Positions 1-6,879 are shown, counted from the stretch's first letter. The stretch is 7,337 bases of DNA from Hydrogenophaga intermedia (GCA_945869245.1 CAMBOY010000164.1:1-7337), one strand, 5' to 3'. Program-made: numbers and translations. The notes: generated by a model not told the origin, from the letters alone.

Positions 1-1
1 C

Positions 2-694
2 GCTTGCACCGCCAGTGTCGACTTGGCGCAGCTGGCCGCATGGCAGGCCATGGCACCGATCCGGGTGCTCACCCTGGCACCCGAAGTGCCTGGGCATGTG
101 GCGGCCATCGGTGCGCTCAACGGCATGGGCATACGGGTGCAAATTGGCCACAGCAACGGCAGCTACCAAGATGGAGCGGCCGCACTGCAAGCCGGCGCCG
201 CTGGCTTCACCCATGTTTTCAACGCCATGTCGGCCCTGCACCACCGCGAGCCCGGCATGGTCGGCGCGGCGCTGGCGCTCGCCCAGCACGCCGAAATCAT
301 TCCCGATTTGCTGCATGTGCACCCCGGGGCGATCCGGGTGGCGCTGCGCGCCATTCCTAGTTTGTATTGTGTGAGCGACGCCACCGCCGCCACCGGTATG
401 CCCGATGGCGAGTACCACCTGGGGCGCCAACGGGTGCACAAATGCCTGGGTGCGGTGCGCCTGGCCGATGGCACACTGGCCGGCAGCGCGCTGACGCTAG
501 ACCAAGCCCTGCGCAATCTGTTGTCGCTCGGCCTGGGGCTGCGCGACGCCTCGGCCCGGGTCTCGACCATCGCCGCCGATTATTTGGGCTTGAGCGACCG
601 GGGGCGGCTGACGCCGGGTGCCTGGGCCGACTTGGTGGTGTTGGATGCCGATCGAACTGTCCAGCGGGTGCTGGTCGAAGGAGGATGGATATGA
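2..694 (+). CDS. nagA: N-acetylglucosamine-6-phosphate deacetylase, C-terminal part (5' end outside window)
   Basis: This cytoplasmic metal-dependent amidohydrolase converts GlcNAc-6-phosphate to glucosamine-6-phosphate and acetate, the entry step of amino-sugar catabolism. The reading frame is open from the first bases, so the gene begins upstream; about 230 C-terminal codons of a roughly 380-residue enzyme are present. Family landmarks appear in order: TLAPE with the metal-binding Glu (codon near 83), GHSNG (His near 149), THVFNAMS (His near 212) and VSDAT with the catalytic Asp (codon 377-379), followed by the LAGS segment and the closing GAWADLVVLD beta-strand seen at the end of amidohydrolases. 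The stop TGA (692-694) overlaps the next gene's ATG as ATGA, so the two are probably translationally coupled in a nag operon. The N-terminal HxH metal site cannot be checked here. Confidence 0.95.
   Translation, partial: ACTASVDLAQLAAWQAMAPIRVLTLAPEVPGHVAAIGALNGMGIRVQIGHSNGSYQDGAAALQAGAAGFTHVFNAMSALHHREPGMVGAALALAQHAEIIPDLLHVHPGAIRVALRAIPSLYCVSDATAATGMPDGEYHLGRQRVHKCLGAVRLADGTLAGSALTLDQALRNLLSLGLGLRDASARVSTIAADYLGLSDRGRLTPGAWADLVVLDADRTVQRVLVEGGWI
678..684 (+). promoter_or_regulatory. Strong Shine-Dalgarno of the SIS-domain gene, inside the end of nagA
   Basis: AAGGAGG is an almost ideal anti-16S match, six bases before the ATG at 691. It decides the start: an in-frame ATG at 685 directly abuts the site and is too close. 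The same frame is open further upstream, but only as a shadow of nagA. Confidence 0.85.
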
Positions 695-1731
695 ATTCCC
701 GCATGCGCGCCGAGGCGCTTGAAGGTCCGGCCACGGTGCGCCGCTTGTTGGCCGCCGACACCGAAGCCTTGCAGCGTCTGGTGCACAGCTTGGTGCATCG
801 CCCGCCCTCGGGTTTGTTGACGGTGGCGCGTGGCACCTCAGACCACGCAGCCCACTACGCCGCCTATTTGGTGATGGCGCGCTTGGGCGTGCCGGTTACG
901 TCCTTGCCGATGTCGCTGCTCACGCTCTACCAGTCGCCTTTGCGCACCCAAGGGGTGGTGAGTCTGGCGTTTTCCCAAAGTGGGCGCAGCCCCGACCTCA
1001 TCACGCCCACCCGCGCCTTGCGCGACGCGGGTGCCCGCACCGTGGCCTTTGTCAACGACCCACAGTCGCCGCTGGCCAAGACCGCCGAATGGGTGTTTGA
1101 TTTGCAAGCGGGGCCTGAGACCAGTGTGGCGGCGACCAAGTCTTGTCTGGCCCAGTTGGTCAGTGGTGCGCGGTTGGTGGCCCATTGGCTCGCGGCCCAG
1201 CAGGGTGAGCCCCGTTGCGCTTTGGGTGATGCCTTGCAGGTGCTGCCCGATGCCTTGGAGCGCGCCACCACCATGGACTGGACGCCCGCGTTGGAGGCGC
1301 TCACCGGTGTCGACCGCCTGTATGTGATTGGCCGGGGCCCGACGCTGGCGGTGGCGCAAGAGGCCGCACTCAAGCTCAAGGAAACCTGCGGCTTGCAGGC
1401 CGAGGCTTTTTCATCGGCCGAGGTGCGCCATGGCCCCATGGCTCTGGCCGAGCCCGGATTTCCGGTGCTGGTGCTGGCCACTCCCGGCCCAGCCCAGGCC
1501 GATGCGCTGCAACTGGCGACCGAATGGCGCGCGCGTGGGGTGCGGGTGCTGCTGGCCGCGCCACTGGGCACACCGGGCGTGGACCTGCCCTTGGCCACTG
1601 CGCCGCACGACGACCTGGCCCCCATCGTGGCCTTGCAGTCGCACTACCTGATGGCCGAGGCGCTGGCGCGTGCGCGGGGCCGCAACCCCGACACACCACC
1701 CCATTTGTCCAAGGTGACGCTGACCGAGTGA
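691..1731 (+). CDS. nagB-II: SIS-domain sugar-phosphate deaminase, probable glucosamine-6-phosphate deaminase NagB-II
   Basis: This 346-residue protein consists of two tandem SIS (sugar isomerase) domains and resembles the isomerase half of GlmS without its glutaminase domain. Domain 1 has ARGTSDH (46-52), the phosphate-binding loop SQSGRSPD (95-102) and ETSVAATKS (143-151). Domain 2 has GRGPTLAVAQEAALKLKE (214-231), EVRHGPM (244-250) and the GlmS-like tail HLSKVTLTE (338-346). The loss of the amidotransferase domain and the ATGA overlap with nagA argue for the deaminating direction: glucosamine-6-P to fructose-6-P and ammonia, replacing the unrelated classical NagB. Start chosen from the AAGGAGG at 678-684. 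AgaS-type galactosamine-6-P deaminase is the main alternative; SIS sequences alone do not settle the epimer, and the nagA neighbour favours glucosamine. Confidence 0.85.
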   Translation: MNSRMRAEALEGPATVRRLLAADTEALQRLVHSLVHRPPSGLLTVARGTSDHAAHYAAYLVMARLGVPVTSLPMSLLTLYQSPLRTQGVVSLAFSQSGRSPDLITPTRALRDAGARTVAFVNDPQSPLAKTAEWVFDLQAGPETSVAATKSCLAQLVSGARLVAHWLAAQQGEPRCALGDALQVLPDALERATTMDWTPALEALTGVDRLYVIGRGPTLAVAQEAALKLKETCGLQAEAFSSAEVRHGPMALAEPGFPVLVLATPGPAQADALQLATEWRARGVRVLLAAPLGTPGVDLPLATAPHDDLAPIVALQSHYLMAEALARARGRNPDTPPHLSKVTLTE

Positions 1732-1750
1732 GGCTGGCCCGCGCCATCCC

Positions 1751-4700
1751 TCACATGCTGCGCCGGTACTGCCCACCCACCTCAAACAAGGCGTGGGTGA
1801 TTTGCCCGAGCGAGCACACCCGCACCGCGTCCATCAGCACCTCAAACACATTGGTGTTGTCCATCGCCGCCTGCTTCAGGCGCGCCAGCACCACCGGGGC
1901 TTGGGCCGCATGGCGGGTGTGGAAGTCGTTCAGGCGCTGCAACTGCGACTGCTTCTCTTCTTCGGTCGAACGGGCCAGTTCAATGGTTTGGGGTACCGGG
2001 TCGCCATGCGGCGAGCGGAAGGTGTTCACACCAATGATCGGGTATTCGCCGGTGTGTTTGAGCATCTCGTAGTGCATGCTCTCTTCTTGGATCTTGCTGC
2101 GCTGGTAACCGGTTTCCATCGCGCCGAGCACACCGCCGCGTTCGGTGATTTTCTCGAACTCGGCCAGCACCATTTCTTCCACCAGTTCGGTCAGTTCGTC
2201 GATGATGAAAGCGCCCTGGTTGGGGTTTTCGTTTTTGGCCAGTCCCCACTCGCGGTTGATGATGAGCTGGATTGCCATGGCGCGGCGCACCGATTCTTCG
2301 GTGGGCGTGGTGATGGCTTCGTCGAAGGCGTTGGTGTGCAGGCTGTTGCAGTTGTCGTAGATCGCGATCAGCGCTTGCAGTGTGGTGCGGATGTCGTTGA
2401 ACTGGATCTCTTGGGCGTGCAGGCTGCGGCCGCTGGTTTGGACGTGGTATTTGAGCTTTTGTGAACGCTCGTTGGCGCCGTATTTTTCTTTCATGGCCAC
2501 CGCCCAGATGCGGCGCGCCACGCGGCCGAGCACCGTGTATTCCGGGTCCATGCCGTTGCTGAAGAAGAAGCTCAGGTTGGGCGCGAAGTCGTCGATGTGC
2601 ATGCCACGCGCCAGGTACGCCTCCACAAAGGTGAAGCCGTTGCTCAGGGTGAACGCGAGCTGCGAAATCGGGTTGGCGCCGGCTTCGGCGATGTGGTAGC
2701 CGCTGATCGACACGCTGTAGAAGTTGCGCACGTCGTGGTGCACAAAGTACTCGGCGATGTCGCCCATGACCTTGAGCGAGAACTCGGTGCTGAAGATGCA
2801 GGTGTTTTGGCCCTGGTCTTCTTTCAGGATGTCGGCCTGCACCGTGCCGCGCACATTCGCGAGCACCCATTCCTTGATTTTGGCGGCTTCGGTGTCGGTG
2901 GGCTCGCGGCCGTTGTCGGCCTTGAACTTGTCCACCTGCTGGTCGATGGCTGTGTTCATGAACATCGCCAGAATCGACGGCGCCGGGCCGTTGATCGTCA
3001 TCGACACGCTGGTGGTGGGGCTGCACAGGTCAAAGCCCGAATACAGCACCTTCATGTCGTCGAGCGTGGCGATGCTCACGCCCGAATTGCCGACCTTGCC
3101 GTAAATGTCGGGGCGCGGATCGGGGTCGTTGCCGTAGAGCGTGACCGAATCAAACGCGGTGGACAGGCGCTTGGCCGGCATGCCTTCGCTCACCAGCTTG
3201 AAGCGGCGGTTGGTGCGAAAGGCGTCGCCTTCGCCGGCGAACATGCGGGTGGGGTCTTCGCCCTCGCGCTTGAAGGCAAAGGTGCCGGCGGTGTAGGGGT
3301 AGCTGCCCGGCACGTTGTCCAGCATCAGCCACTTCAAAATTTCGCCATGATCTTCATATTGCGGCAGCGCCACCTTGCGGATCTTGTTGCCCGAGAGCGT
3401 GGTGTGGGTGAGCTGGGTGCGGATTTCCTTGTCGCGGATTTTCACCACGTATTCGTCGCCCGCGTAGGCTTTTTGCATGTCGGGCCATTGGGTCAGCAGC
3501 TTGCGCGCGTCGTCGTCCATGCGCAGCTCGCGTTCTTGCGCCAGATCAATCGCCGCTTCGGCCGCCTTGGCACGGCCCGGTTTGTCTGCGGTCAGCATGA
3601 CAGCGGCGGCGCGCAACTGCTGCGCCTCGCGCGCCATGCGCGCCTGCTCACGCGCGCGCCGCTTGTAGCCGCGCACCGTGTCGCTGATTTCAGCCAGGTA
3701 GCGGGTGCGCGCACCCGGAACGATGGCGGTTTGCTGGCTGCTGTGGCGCACGTTCACCAGCGGCAGCCGGCCTTCGGCCAGCGGTGTGCCCAGCTCCAGC
3801 AGCCGGCGCTTGATGGCTTGGTAGAGCGCGGTCACACCATCGTCGTTGAAGCGGCTGGCCATGGTGCCAAACACCGGCATGGCGTCGGTCGGGGTGTTCC
3901 AGGCTTCGCGGTTGCGTTGCACCTGCTTGGCCACGTCGCGCAAGGCGTCGGCAGCGCCCTTGCGGTCGAATTTGTTGATCGCCACAAACTCGGCAAAGTC
4001 GAGCATGTCGATTTTTTCCAGTTGGCTGGCTGCACCGAACTCGGGCGTCATCACGTACATCGGAATGTCCACATGCGGGACGATGGCCGCGTCGCCCTGG
4101 CCGATACCCGAGGTCTCCACAATGATTAGGTCAAAGCCAGCGGCCTTGCAAGCGGCCAGCACATCGGGCAGGGCAGCGCTGATTTCGCTGCCGGTGTCGC
4201 GGGTGGCCAAAGAACGCATGAACACGCGCTCTGGGTTGTCGCGGCCACCGCTGGCGCCGGGCCGCCCCAAGCCAGCGGGCGCCCCCTCGGGGGGCAGCGA
4301 ACCATGCGCAGCAGGGAGCGTGGGGGCCCATTTGCCAATGGCATTCATGCGGATGCGATCGCCCAGCAGCGCGCCGCCACTCTTGCGGCGCGACGGGTCG
4401 ATGCTGATGACAGCAATCCGCAGGCTGTCGTCCTGGTCCAGTCGAAAGCGGCGGATCAGCTCGTCGGTCAGGCTCGATTTGCCGGCTCCGCCGGTGCCGG
4501 TGATGCCAAGCACCGGCACCTGGGTTTGTGCGGCGGCCGCACGCACGGCGTCGATCACGCCGGCCGGTGCCTCGCCGTTGTCCAGCGCGGTGATCAGTTG
4601 CGCCAGCGCGCGCCAGGCCGGTGCTGTCTGGCCCTGGATGGCGTCCAGCGTGGTGGGCGCGTGCGCCGACAGACTGGTGTCGCAGCGCATCACCATCTCG

Positions 4701-5128
4701 CCGATCATGCCCTGCAGGCCCATTTTTTGGCCGTCTTCAGGGCTGAAAATGCGCACGCCATGGCTCGCCAGCGTACGGATTTCTTCCGGCACGATCACGC
4801 CGCCGCCGCCACCAAACACCTGGATGTGTTCGCCACCGCGCTCCTTGAGCAGCTGCACCATGTAGCTGAAATACTCGTTGTGGCCACCCTGGTAGCTGCT
4901 GACCGCAATGCCCTGCACGTCTTCTTGCAGCGCGGCGGTCACCACCTCTTCCACCGAGCGGTTGTGACCCAGGTGGATCACCTCGGCGCCCATGTTCTGC
5001 AAGATGCGGCGCATGATGTTGATCGCCGCGTCATGGCCGTCGAACAGACTGGCGGCGGTGACAAAACGCACCTTGTTCGTTGGGCGGTAGTTGGCCAGGG
5101 CCTGGTAGTCGGCGCAGAGTTGGGTCAT
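1751..5128 (-). CDS. icmF: Fused isobutyryl-CoA mutase (B12 domain, G-protein chaperone and mutase in one chain), with an in-frame repeat insertion
   Basis: This 1125-residue adenosylcobalamin enzyme interconverts isobutyryl-CoA and n-butyryl-CoA; family members also act on isovaleryl/pivalyl-CoA. The N-terminal B12 domain (about 15-150) has SLFDGHDAA with the cobalt-ligand His32. The MeaB/MeaI-like GTPase (about 200-450) has the P-loop GTGGAGKS (211-218), DPSRRKSGG (244-252), VETSGIGQGD (337-346) and the guanine-specificity motif NKFD (385-388). After a helical linker comes the mutase TIM barrel (about 560 to the end), with YPYTAGTFAFKREGEDPTR. Gln774 in KEDQGQNTCIF lies at the isobutyryl-type Gln position rather than the Arg of methylmalonyl-CoA mutases. 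Residues 265-297 are an extra Gly/Pro/Ala-rich stretch encoded by a repeat; without it the length is about 1092, close to the family norm as I recall it. The start ATG has only a weak ribosome site (GAGA). The gene ends 19 bp from the convergent SIS gene, with no terminator hairpin visible between them. Confidence 0.97.
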   Translation of the reverse strand: MTQLCADYQALANYRPTNKVRFVTAASLFDGHDAAINIMRRILQNMGAEVIHLGHNRSVEEVVTAALQEDVQGIAVSSYQGGHNEYFSYMVQLLKERGGEHIQVFGGGGGVIVPEEIRTLASHGVRIFSPEDGQKMGLQGMIGEMVMRCDTSLSAHAPTTLDAIQGQTAPAWRALAQLITALDNGEAPAGVIDAVRAAAAQTQVPVLGITGTGGAGKSSLTDELIRRFRLDQDDSLRIAVISIDPSRRKSGGALLGDRIRMNAIGKWAPTLPAAHGSLPPEGAPAGLGRPGASGGRDNPERVFMRSLATRDTGSEISAALPDVLAACKAAGFDLIIVETSGIGQGDAAIVPHVDIPMYVMTPEFGAASQLEKIDMLDFAEFVAINKFDRKGAADALRDVAKQVQRNREAWNTPTDAMPVFGTMASRFNDDGVTALYQAIKRRLLELGTPLAEGRLPLVNVRHSSQQTAIVPGARTRYLAEISDTVRGYKRRAREQARMAREAQQLRAAAVMLTADKPGRAKAAEAAIDLAQERELRMDDDARKLLTQWPDMQKAYAGDEYVVKIRDKEIRTQLTHTTLSGNKIRKVALPQYEDHGEILKWLMLDNVPGSYPYTAGTFAFKREGEDPTRMFAGEGDAFRTNRRFKLVSEGMPAKRLSTAFDSVTLYGNDPDPRPDIYGKVGNSGVSIATLDDMKVLYSGFDLCSPTTSVSMTINGPAPSILAMFMNTAIDQQVDKFKADNGREPTDTEAAKIKEWVLANVRGTVQADILKEDQGQNTCIFSTEFSLKVMGDIAEYFVHHDVRNFYSVSISGYHIAEAGANPISQLAFTLSNGFTFVEAYLARGMHIDDFAPNLSFFFSNGMDPEYTVLGRVARRIWAVAMKEKYGANERSQKLKYHVQTSGRSLHAQEIQFNDIRTTLQALIAIYDNCNSLHTNAFDEAITTPTEESVRRAMAIQLIINREWGLAKNENPNQGAFIIDELTELVEEMVLAEFEKITERGGVLGAMETGYQRSKIQEESMHYEMLKHTGEYPIIGVNTFRSPHGDPVPQTIELARSTEEEKQSQLQRLNDFHTRHAAQAPVVLARLKQAAMDNTNVFEVLMDAVRVCSLGQITHALFEVGGQYRRSM
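4248..4326 (-). repeat. Double-hairpin palindromic repeat copy inserted in frame within icmF
   Basis: Read on the minus strand, this segment begins GCCCCCACGCTCCC and carries a C-tract/G-tract hairpin (4281-4295, six-base stem GCCCCC/GGGGGC) and a second hairpin (arms 4271-4278 and 4248-4255, perfect 8-bp stem around a 15-base loop). The order and most bases match the intergenic copies at 6704-6790 and 6791-6877. It lies in the same orientation as the icmF coding strand and stays open in frame, giving the extra residues around AAHGSLPPEGA. Exact ends are uncertain by about 10 bp on the 4248 side. Confidence 0.88.
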
Positions 5129-5170
5129 GGGTGTCTCGCAGGCGAAAAGGGCTGGGGGCTGAACAGGCTA

Positions 5171-5191
5171 TTACGTTTACGTAAACGTCAA
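5171..5191 (-). promoter_or_regulatory. Palindromic operator and probable promoter region of icmF
   Basis: ACGTTTACGTAAACGT (5173-5188) is a perfect 16-bp palindrome 45 bp upstream of the icmF start. On the minus strand it is preceded by TTG, making a -35-like TTGACG that overlaps the left half-site; no convincing -10 follows at 17 bp. The pattern resembles sites I associate with LiuR-type MerR-family regulators of branched-chain amino-acid and acyl-CoA catabolism in proteobacteria, which would fit an isobutyryl-CoA enzyme. The palindrome is seen directly; the regulator's identity is inferred. Confidence 0.6.
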
Positions 5192-5283
5192 TTCGGAATG
5201 TTACCCCAGCCCTTGTGGTTTGGCGATGGGGACAAGCCCGAATCGATTGGCTCGGGTACCGTGCGGTCGGTGTGCTGCTTGCC

Positions 5284-5300
5284 TATACTTGTGGGGGTAT
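5284..5300 (+). promoter_or_regulatory. -10 box overlapping a G-tract inverted repeat: candidate autoregulatory operator of the CsoR-like gene
   Basis: TATACT (5284-5289) is a good -10 element. It runs into ATACTTGTGGGGGTAT (5285-5300), in which ATAC and GTAT are inverted arms flanking a G-tract. A/T-flanked G-tract inverted repeats are the usual DNA target of CsoR/RcnR/CstR repressors. The site lies 33-48 bp before the repressor's ATG, where binding would block RNA polymerase. No good -35 is seen 17 bp upstream. Confidence 0.55.
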
Positions 5301-5332
5301 GGCTCCGACCTATGGGGCCTTTGGAGCCCCCC

Positions 5333-5578
5333 ATGACCACTCTTCACGACAGCGAACGCAAAAAAGCCCTCATCCTGCGTCTCAAACGCGTCGAAGGCCA
5401 GCTGCGCGGGATTCAGCAACTGATCGAGACCGACGCCGACTGCGAAAAAGTGGCCCAGCAGCTGGCGGCCGCCCGCAAGGCGCTGGACAAATCCTTCTAC
5501 GCCATGGTGGGTTGTGTCATCACCCAGGGCGATGTGCCGGCCGACGATGTGGCCGACATGCTGTCGCGTTTTTCTTGA
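5333..5578 (+). CDS. CsoR/FrmR/RcnR-family (DUF156) transcriptional repressor, possibly persulfide-sensing
   Basis: This small all-helical repressor has 81 residues, slightly short for a family of about 85-100. The DNA-binding helix signature RLKRVEGQLRGIQQLIE (16-32) is diagnostic. Effector candidates are Cys37 (DADCEKV, the conserved first Cys) and Cys61 (VGCVITQG). Aligned without gaps to copper-type members, the family His would fall at residue 62, which is Val here, and the second Cys at 66, which is Gly. Ordinary Cu(I) ligation therefore looks unlikely. The start ATG follows GGAG (5323-5326) at six bases; the frame is open much further upstream, but only antisense to icmF. The stop lies 18 bases before the persulfide dioxygenase-rhodanese gene, a pairing that recalls CstR with CstB in staphylococci. 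A sulfur-responsive role is inferred from context; nickel, copper or formaldehyde sensing cannot be excluded. Confidence 0.9.
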   Translation: MTTLHDSERKKALILRLKRVEGQLRGIQQLIETDADCEKVAQQLAAARKALDKSFYAMVGCVITQGDVPADDVADMLSRFS

Positions 5579-5596
5579 CCGCACGGAGACTCAACC

Positions 5597-6706
5597 ATGA
5601 AACCAATCCAGTTGTTCGACATGGAATCCAGCACCTACACCTATGTGCTGTTTGACCAAACCAGCCGCGAGGCGGTGATCATCGACCCGGTGGACACCCA
5701 GGTTGAACGCGATCTGGCCACCCTGCGTGAATATGGCCTCAAGCTGGTCTGGACCATCGAGACCCATGCCCACGCCGACCACATCACCAGCGCCGCGCAA
5801 CTCACCGAACTCACCGGTGCGCGCACCGCCGCGCCTGCCGGTTGCGGCATTGGCACCGCAGGTGTGCAGCTGCAGCACGGCGACACCCTGCGTTTCGGCA
5901 ATGAAAGCCTGACCGCGCTGCACACCCCCGGACACACCGCGGGCAGCATGTGTTTTGTGTGGCGCGACCATGTGCTGACCGGCGACACCTTGCTGATCAA
6001 CGGCTGTGGCCGCACCGACTTTCAGTCGGGCAGCCCGGTCGACATGTACAACAGTCTCACGCAGGTGCTGTTTGCCTTGCCCGACGACACCACGGTGTGG
6101 CCCGGGCACGATTACCAGGGCCGCACCCACAGCAGCATCGGCCATGAAAAGGCCCACAACGCCCGCGTGGCCGGCAAAAGCGAGGCCGAATTTGTGGCCA
6201 TCATGGGCGCGCTGCAACTGCCCAAGCCCAAACGCATTGACGAGGCGGTGCCAGCCAACCTCACATCGGGCATGCGCCACGACGTCGACGGTGCGCTGTT
6301 GCTGGTGCCCCGACCACAAACCGCCTATGCGGGCGATGTGTCGCCCCAACTGGCTTGGCAGTGGGTGCAAGCTGGCGAGGCGGTGATGGTCGATGTGCGC
6401 ACCGACGCCGAGCGCGAATGGGTGGGTTTTGTACCGGGCGCCCTGCCCTTGGCGTGGAAGCAATGGCCTGGCATGGCGATGAACCCCGGGTTCGACGCCC
6501 AGCTACAAGCGGCGGCTGCCGGCAAGAAAGTGGTGCTGCTGTGCCGCAGCGGCGTGCGATCGATTGCAGCTGCCAAGCGCGCCACCGAGCTGGGCCTGGA
6601 GGCCTACAACATCTTGGAAGGCTTTGAAGGCGACCCCGACGCCAACGCCCAGCGTGGGCGACGCGGCGGCTGGCGCTTGCAGGGGCTGCCGTGGCGGCAG
6701 AACTAG
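5597..6706 (+). CDS. Persulfide dioxygenase-rhodanese fusion protein (ETHE1-like metallo-beta-lactamase fold plus rhodanese)
   Basis: This 369-residue cytosolic protein should oxidise glutathione persulfide to sulfite with a mononuclear iron and move sulfane sulfur between thiosulfate and glutathione through its rhodanese domain. The ETHE1-type domain (about 1-235) has THAHADH (56-62), PGHTAGS (111-117), TGDTLLINGCGRTDFQ (128-143) and WPGHDYQGR (168-176). By family analogy the iron ligands are His57, His113 and Asp130. The rhodanese domain (about 245-369) has VDVRTDAEREW and the active loop CRSGVRS (316-322) with Cys316, and ends in the typical GWRLQGLPW. The architecture matches the PRF fusion described in Burkholderia phytofirmans and resembles staphylococcal CstB. 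The start ATG follows GGAGA (5585-5589) at seven bases. It is second in an operon with the CsoR-like gene. Its TAG stop is the first triplet of the downstream repeat. Confidence 0.93.
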   Translation: MKPIQLFDMESSTYTYVLFDQTSREAVIIDPVDTQVERDLATLREYGLKLVWTIETHAHADHITSAAQLTELTGARTAAPAGCGIGTAGVQLQHGDTLRFGNESLTALHTPGHTAGSMCFVWRDHVLTGDTLLINGCGRTDFQSGSPVDMYNSLTQVLFALPDDTTVWPGHDYQGRTHSSIGHEKAHNARVAGKSEAEFVAIMGALQLPKPKRIDEAVPANLTSGMRHDVDGALLLVPRPQTAYAGDVSPQLAWQWVQAGEAVMVDVRTDAEREWVGFVPGALPLAWKQWPGMAMNPGFDAQLQAAAAGKKVVLLCRSGVRSIAAAKRATELGLEAYNILEGFEGDPDANAQRGRRGGWRLQGLPWRQN

Positions 6707-6790
6707 AGCCCCCACGCTCCCCTGCTGCGCATGGGTCGCTTCCCCCCGAGGGGGCGCGTTTCAGGCTTGGGGCGGCCCGGCGCCTGAAAC
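6704..6790 (+). repeat. Double-hairpin palindromic repeat, copy A (87 bp)
   Basis: The unit starts TAGAGCCCCCACGCTCCC, then has a C-tract/G-tract hairpin (CCCCC CGA GGGGG, about 6743-6755) and a second hairpin with a perfect 9-bp stem GTTTCAGGC/GCCTGAAAC (6758-6766 and 6782-6790) around the loop TTGGGGCGGCCCGGC. That loop is identical to the one in the icmF copy. The unit begins at the stop codon of the fusion gene. The hairpins might stop transcription, but no T-tract follows, so I do not call a terminator. Confidence 0.88.
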
Positions 6791-6877
6791 TAGAGCCCCC
6801 ACGCTCCCTTGCTGCGCATGGGTCGCTGCCCCCCGAGGGGGCTGACCTTGCTCGGGGCGGCCCTTCGCTGCGGTCGG
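6791..6877 (+). repeat. Double-hairpin palindromic repeat, copy B
   Basis: Tandem to copy A at an 87-bp period and sharing AACTAGAGCCCCCACGCTCC at the junction. The first hairpin is GCCCCC CGA GGGGGC (6828-6842). The second has arms CTGACC (6842-6847) and GGTCGG (6872-6877), five Watson-Crick pairs and one G-T pair, around a longer, diverged loop that keeps GGGGCGGCCC. The second-stem sequence differs from copy A and from the icmF copy. Confidence 0.82.
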
Positions 6878-6879
6878 TT

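Noticed and set aside
367..690. Upstream in-frame extension of the SIS-domain gene
   Set aside because: It overlaps nagA in another frame, is Arg/Pro-rich low-complexity translation, and the strong ribosome site fixes the start at 691.
1732..1750. Bidirectional terminator between the convergent SIS gene and icmF
   Set aside because: The 19-bp gap has no inverted repeat or T-tract.
2597..4129. 510-codon open frame on the plus strand
   Set aside because: It is antisense to icmF, is rich in His, Val, Ala and Gly as expected from the complement of GC-rich codons, and shows no recognisable domain.
4304..5332. Long upstream in-frame extension of the CsoR-like gene
   Set aside because: The extension is antisense to icmF and crosses its promoter. 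The family N-terminus and a well-placed GGAG support the ATG at 5333.
6743..6842. C/G-tract hairpins as intrinsic terminators of the sulfur operon
   Set aside because: The stems are strong but no run of T follows any of them, so rho-independent termination cannot be supported from sequence alone.
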